Origin: Flavobacteriales bacterium
GTDB taxonomy: Bacteria; Bacteroidota; Bacteroidia; Flavobacteriales; Flavobacteriaceae
Direction: 5' to 3'
DNA length: 8,018 nucleotides
NCBI GenBank assembly: GCA_003229235.1
Contig: QIIH01000409.1
Coordinates: 1 to 8,018 of the forward strand
A program made the position numbers and the translations under genes. The notes under the pieces are model-generated. The model had not been told where the DNA came from, made no database searches, and saw nothing but the letters and a program-made list of their open reading frames with translations. Positions 4,790 to 8,018 of this stretch are shown piece after piece; position 1 is the first letter of the stretch, and each line of letters opens with the position of its first letter.

Positions 4790-7030
4790 CTAAAACCTAT
4801 ACCCCAAAGTCACGTACCATTCGTTAACCCCTGTTTCTGGAGAATGTGAGTATATTAACTCGATAGGGCCTAAAAAAGTTTCGAGACCGTAACCTACTCC
4901 AAAGCCCGAATAATCAATTCCGTCTACCCACATGCGATTTAAAAATAAATCGTCGCCAACATTGGCAATATTGATTACGGCAAACAAATGATTTTTTGAA
5001 AACAATTCGTAATCAAAGTGGGCTGCAGCCTTTAGGTAGGTATTTCCGCGAAGCGAAAGTGTAGAGTATCCATAAAATTGAATGATGTTCCCACGTGTTG
5101 CAAAACCGTATCCCCCAACAAAAAAGTCGAAGGATCGTGTAGATTTATCGCCAATTTTAAAACCTCCTTCTGCGCTGAGTGTCGTAGAAAAGTTGCCAAA
5201 ACTAAAACTTCCACCAATCTGCCCTTTGGCAATCGAAAACTCGTCAAAGTCACTTGCTACCCCATAGCCTTGCAAATACACATGAAAATCTCCATTTAAA
5301 AACATCCCACTATTGGGATAAAAAATATTATCTCTTGTATCTATATTTAAAAATGCAAAAACACTCAAATAATCTGAATCGTCGAAGTATGTGCGATTGT
5401 TATCGGCTTCAATTCCGATAGTTTCGCTGAACTGAACCATTTTTTTGTGCTCTCCACCCATCCCAAAATTAAAAAAATTACCAATGAGCGTTTGCACATA
5501 AATTTGATTGGTGAACTCTGTAAAATCTATATTGATTTCGTTTAGCGTAGTATTTAGGATGTCGTCTGGGATAAAAACCTCTTTTTTTACATCCTCTGTA
5601 AAATTAAAAATATTTGATCGTGCACCTATACTCCAATAGTAGCCTTTGTCTATATAATAATCAAAATTATATCGCAAATTATCGCCAACAATCAAATCGA
5701 GTGAAGCCACATCGTTATTGATCAATAGTCGTTTTCTTGTCACGTTAATCAGTGCCGCAGAGCGGAATAAGTCGTCGTAGTGAATTCCTAATCTCAGTAA
5801 AGTTTTTGTAGGGCTCTCTATTATCTTTAAATCGAGAGTTCTAACCGAATCGTCTTGTATGCTAAAATAATAATCGATAGATTGAAAATTACCAGTAGCC
5901 ATTAGGTTGTTTACACCTTGATTAAAATGTGTAAAGGTGCTTTTAAAAGGTGTTTTTATCTTTAATTTTCCTAAAATATACGAGCGAGAATACTTGTCGT
6001 TACCTGTTATGTTCACGCGATCTAACTGCAAACTATCATTTTTGCGACTAGGAACCCTGTAGCGATCAATAACGATGTTTTGTTGTTTTGCTATATTGAC
6101 CAGCTCCTCCATATTCAATTGGGCCGCTTTAACTCCTGCCGCTACAATTTCGCTGCCTTGGTTAAAGGATACAACCGTAAAATCTTCAATTTCTGGATCG
6201 ATATAAACATCTGTCTTTTGGCGCTTCTCCTTCATAGCTTCAATAGACCTAAAGTTGTTAAGCTGCACCAAAATATCAATCGCCGAGGATAAATCTTCAC
6301 GAGATTTTAAGTCGTCCTGCACATCTACTCCAATTATAATATCGACGCCTTTGGCGAGCATTTCTTCTACCGGATAGTTGTTAAGCACACCTCCATCTAT
6401 AAGCAATTTTCCATCTATAAGAACAGGACTAAACACCGATGGCAAAGCCCCACTTGCGGTAATTGCTCGGGGTAAATAACCGCTTTCGAGCAAAACCTGA
6501 GTGCCCTTTTCTACATCGGTGGCCATACAGAAGAACGGAATGGGCAGGTTCTTAAAGTCTTTAATTTTGCCCACATGTTCTGTAAGTCGAGAAAATAAAT
6601 TATAGATGTTTTGACCCTTAGACAAAGCCGATGGTATAGCAATTTTAAACGAATCAAATGGTAGGGTTATCGCATACTTTTCTGAGTCGTTTTTTTCGTA
6701 AAAAGTCTTGGCGCCTCGCGGTAATTCGTCTTGAATTAACACTTCAAAATCGACAGCTCTAAAAATAGAATCCAATTGAGCTGCGCTATAACCAGACGCA
6801 TATAGCGCCCCTACAATTGCACCCATGCTCGTCCCACCAACATAATCTATTCGCACTCCGGCCTCTTCGATTACTTTTAAAGCTCCAATATGCGCCAAGC
6901 CCTTAGCGCCACCCCCACTTAAGACCAAACCAACTTTGAGGTCTTTGCCGTCGGTATTTTGCGCCACCGAACCTTGGGTTGTGATAACCCAAAATACTAA
7001 TGATAATATGATGCCTATTATTGGCTTCAC
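4790..7030 (-). CDS. Patatin-like phospholipase with POTRA and Omp85-type barrel (type Vd, PlpD-like)
   Basis: A 746-residue outer-membrane protein predicted to carry a lipid acyl hydrolase. Residues 1 to about 24 are a Sec signal peptide. The patatin domain (about 31-315) has the oxyanion loop G39-G40-G41-A-K-G, the nucleophile S68 in GTSMG, and catalytic D212 in DGG, so the Ser-Asp dyad is intact. One POTRA-like domain follows (about 334-405, beginning LDRVNITGN). Then comes a beta-barrel (about 410-746) of amphipathic strands ending in Phe, as barrel proteins usually do. This is the architecture of Pseudomonas PlpD, where the barrel belongs to the same chain as the patatin; whether the enzyme reaches the surface or faces the periplasm here is not known. 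The loop-6 motif, normally (V/I)RG(F/Y), appears as T645-R-G-N648. The start is GTG, overlapping the uvrC stop by 4 nt, with a purine-rich AAGAAG (7044-7039) upstream. No other Met precedes the active-site Met69. Confidence 0.93.
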   Translation of the reverse strand: MKPIIGIILSLVFWVITTQGSVAQNTDGKDLKVGLVLSGGGAKGLAHIGALKVIEEAGVRIDYVGGTSMGAIVGALYASGYSAAQLDSIFRAVDFEVLIQDELPRGAKTFYEKNDSEKYAITLPFDSFKIAIPSALSKGQNIYNLFSRLTEHVGKIKDFKNLPIPFFCMATDVEKGTQVLLESGYLPRAITASGALPSVFSPVLIDGKLLIDGGVLNNYPVEEMLAKGVDIIIGVDVQDDLKSREDLSSAIDILVQLNNFRSIEAMKEKRQKTDVYIDPEIEDFTVVSFNQGSEIVAAGVKAAQLNMEELVNIAKQQNIVIDRYRVPSRKNDSLQLDRVNITGNDKYSRSYILGKLKIKTPFKSTFTHFNQGVNNLMATGNFQSIDYYFSIQDDSVRTLDLKIIESPTKTLLRLGIHYDDLFRSAALINVTRKRLLINNDVASLDLIVGDNLRYNFDYYIDKGYYWSIGARSNIFNFTEDVKKEVFIPDDILNTTLNEINIDFTEFTNQIYVQTLIGNFFNFGMGGEHKKMVQFSETIGIEADNNRTYFDDSDYLSVFAFLNIDTRDNIFYPNSGMFLNGDFHVYLQGYGVASDFDEFSIAKGQIGGSFSFGNFSTTLSAEGGFKIGDKSTRSFDFFVGGYGFATRGNIIQFYGYSTLSLRGNTYLKAAAHFDYELFSKNHLFAVINIANVGDDLFLNRMWVDGIDYSGFGVGYGLETFLGPIELIYSHSPETGVNEWYVTLGYRF

Positions 7031-8018
7031 GACTTTTGCTTCTTAAAATGATGTTTTACAATACGCGCTTTATGTACGCCTACTACTTCGTTAAGTTCTT
7101 GTTCGCTAGCTTTTGCCACTCGCTTAGCACTTTTAAAATGCTGCAATAACGCAAGCACTGTTTTTTCGCCTATCCCATCTATAACAAAAAGCTCACTCTC
7201 CAAGGCTGCTTTACTGCGTTTGTTGCGATGAAATTCGATTCCAAACCGATGTGCTTCATTTCTTAACTGCTGAATGATTTTAAGCGTCTCAGATGTTTTA
7301 TCCAAATACAACGGAATTGGATCTTCAGGGAAATATAGTTCTTCTAGCCTTTTAGCAATTCCAACAATGGCAATTTTTCTTCGCAAATCTAATGCGTCCA
7401 GGCTTTTTAATGCCGAAGATAACTGCCCTTTTCCCCCATCGATTATTATTAACTGTGGGAGTGATTTCTTCTCATCTAACAGGCGTTTGTACCTTCTGTA
7501 AACCACTTCTTCCATCGAGGCAAAATCGTCTGGGCCTTCTACCGTCTTTATATTGTACTTGCGGTAATCCTTTTTGTAGGGCTTGCCGTTTCTGAATACC
7601 ACACAGGCAGCTACTGGATGAGACCCTTGAATGTTAGAATTATCGAAACACTCTATATGCCTTGGTTCTTTAGAGAGTCGTAAATCTTTTTTCATCTGAT
7701 CCATCACCCGATTCTCATGTCGCTTAGGATCTACAATTTTTGCCTGCTTAAAGCGCTCCATTCGGTAATACTTTGCATTTCGGAGTGATAAATCTAGGAT
7801 TCTTTTTTTGTCTCCTTTTTTAGGGATATATACTTTAATTTCTTGCCCAAGGTCTATGAGAAATGGCAAATACACCTCCTTACACATTGATTCGAATCGC
7901 TGTCTAATCTCGATAACCGCTAGGCTCAGTAAACTTTCGTCTGATTCGTCTAACTTTTTCTTGAGTTCTAAGGTATGCGAACGTATAATAGAGCCGTAGC
8001 TAATTTGCAGATAATTTA
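7027..8018 (-). CDS. uvrC: UvrABC system protein C, C-terminal part (5' end outside window)
   Basis: UvrC makes the two incisions around a DNA lesion in nucleotide excision repair, after UvrB has loaded at the damage. The visible 329 residues are the C-terminal half of a protein of about 600. The frame continues without a stop to the right edge, and the residues upstream of the internal Met at 7887 match UvrC, so that Met is not the start. The RNase H-like domain that makes the 5' incision is complete. Its catalytic residues, by homology with the Thermotoga enzyme, are Asp in ECFDNSN (codon 7644-7642), Asp in IIDGGKGQL (7440-7438) and His in EAHRFG (7251-7249). A helix-hairpin-helix DNA-binding region ends the protein (about 7195-7040; IDGIGEKT and VVGVHKAR). 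The GIY-YIG 3'-incision nuclease and the UVR motif that contacts UvrB would lie outside the window. The TGA stop overlaps the GTG of the patatin gene. Confidence 0.97.
   Translation of the reverse strand, partial: NYLQISYGSIIRSHTLELKKKLDESDESLLSLAVIEIRQRFESMCKEVYLPFLIDLGQEIKVYIPKKGDKKRILDLSLRNAKYYRMERFKQAKIVDPKRHENRVMDQMKKDLRLSKEPRHIECFDNSNIQGSHPVAACVVFRNGKPYKKDYRKYNIKTVEGPDDFASMEEVVYRRYKRLLDEKKSLPQLIIIDGGKGQLSSALKSLDALDLRRKIAIVGIAKRLEELYFPEDPIPLYLDKTSETLKIIQQLRNEAHRFGIEFHRNKRSKAALESELFVIDGIGEKTVLALLQHFKSAKRVAKASEQELNEVVGVHKARIVKHHFKKQKS

Noticed and set aside
5032..5299. Three open frames of 61-73 codons, on both strands, inside the patatin gene
   Set aside because: The main frame encodes continuous barrel strands across this interval; the small frames have no motif and no plausible initiation site.
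7027..7887. uvrC read as a complete 286-residue protein starting at Met 7887
   Set aside because: The frame continues upstream to the window edge with UvrC-like sequence, so this Met is internal and the gene is partial.
1..8018. Mobile elements, CRISPR arrays, tRNA or rRNA genes, defence systems
   Set aside because: I found no transposase or integrase motif, regularly spaced repeat, or cloverleaf-like sequence, and all coding space is filled by housekeeping, catabolic or envelope genes.

Overview
The window looks like chromosomal DNA from a marine-type or environmental Bacteroidota, most likely Flavobacteriia. The DNA is AT-rich, Shine-Dalgarno sites are weak and A-rich, and the proteins have the family variants usual in flavobacteria: a short homogentisate dioxygenase, an HPPD ending in an ERQQ-type helix, DUF3108, and a patatin fused to an outer-membrane barrel. 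This assignment rests on protein resemblance recalled from memory, not on a search. All six genes lie on the minus strand and read from the right end of the window to the left.

Layout in transcription order. (1) 8018-7027: C-terminal part of UvrC, the nucleotide-excision-repair endonuclease; its 5' end is outside the window. (2) 7030-4790: a secreted patatin-like phospholipase fused to a POTRA domain and an Omp85-type beta-barrel (PlpD/type Vd architecture). Its GTG start overlaps the uvrC stop by 4 nt, so the two are probably translationally coupled. (3) 4789-4620: a 170-nt spacer with several short dyads and repeats, the likeliest control region for the next genes. (4) 4619-3462: homogentisate 1,2-dioxygenase (hmgA). 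(5) 3361-2198: 4-hydroxyphenylpyruvate dioxygenase (hppD). (6) 2123-1350: an exported DUF3108 protein. (7) 1220 to beyond base 1: a lipoprotein M23 metallopeptidase of the MepM/Csd3 kind, with its last residues outside the window.

HppD and HmgA catalyse consecutive steps of tyrosine breakdown: 4-hydroxyphenylpyruvate to homogentisate, then homogentisate to maleylacetoacetate. The isomerase and hydrolase that finish the pathway are not in the window. The flanking genes are envelope genes (patatin-barrel, DUF3108, M23 endopeptidase) with no evident metabolic link to tyrosine. No gene-free stretch exceeds 300 nt. I saw no tRNA, rRNA, insertion sequence, CRISPR array or phage gene. This is an ordinary core-genome region. 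The points most worth a second look are the Cys in place of the usual last His zinc ligand in the M23 enzyme, the uvrC/patatin overlap, the altered loop-6 motif in the patatin barrel, and the repeats before hmgA and hppD.
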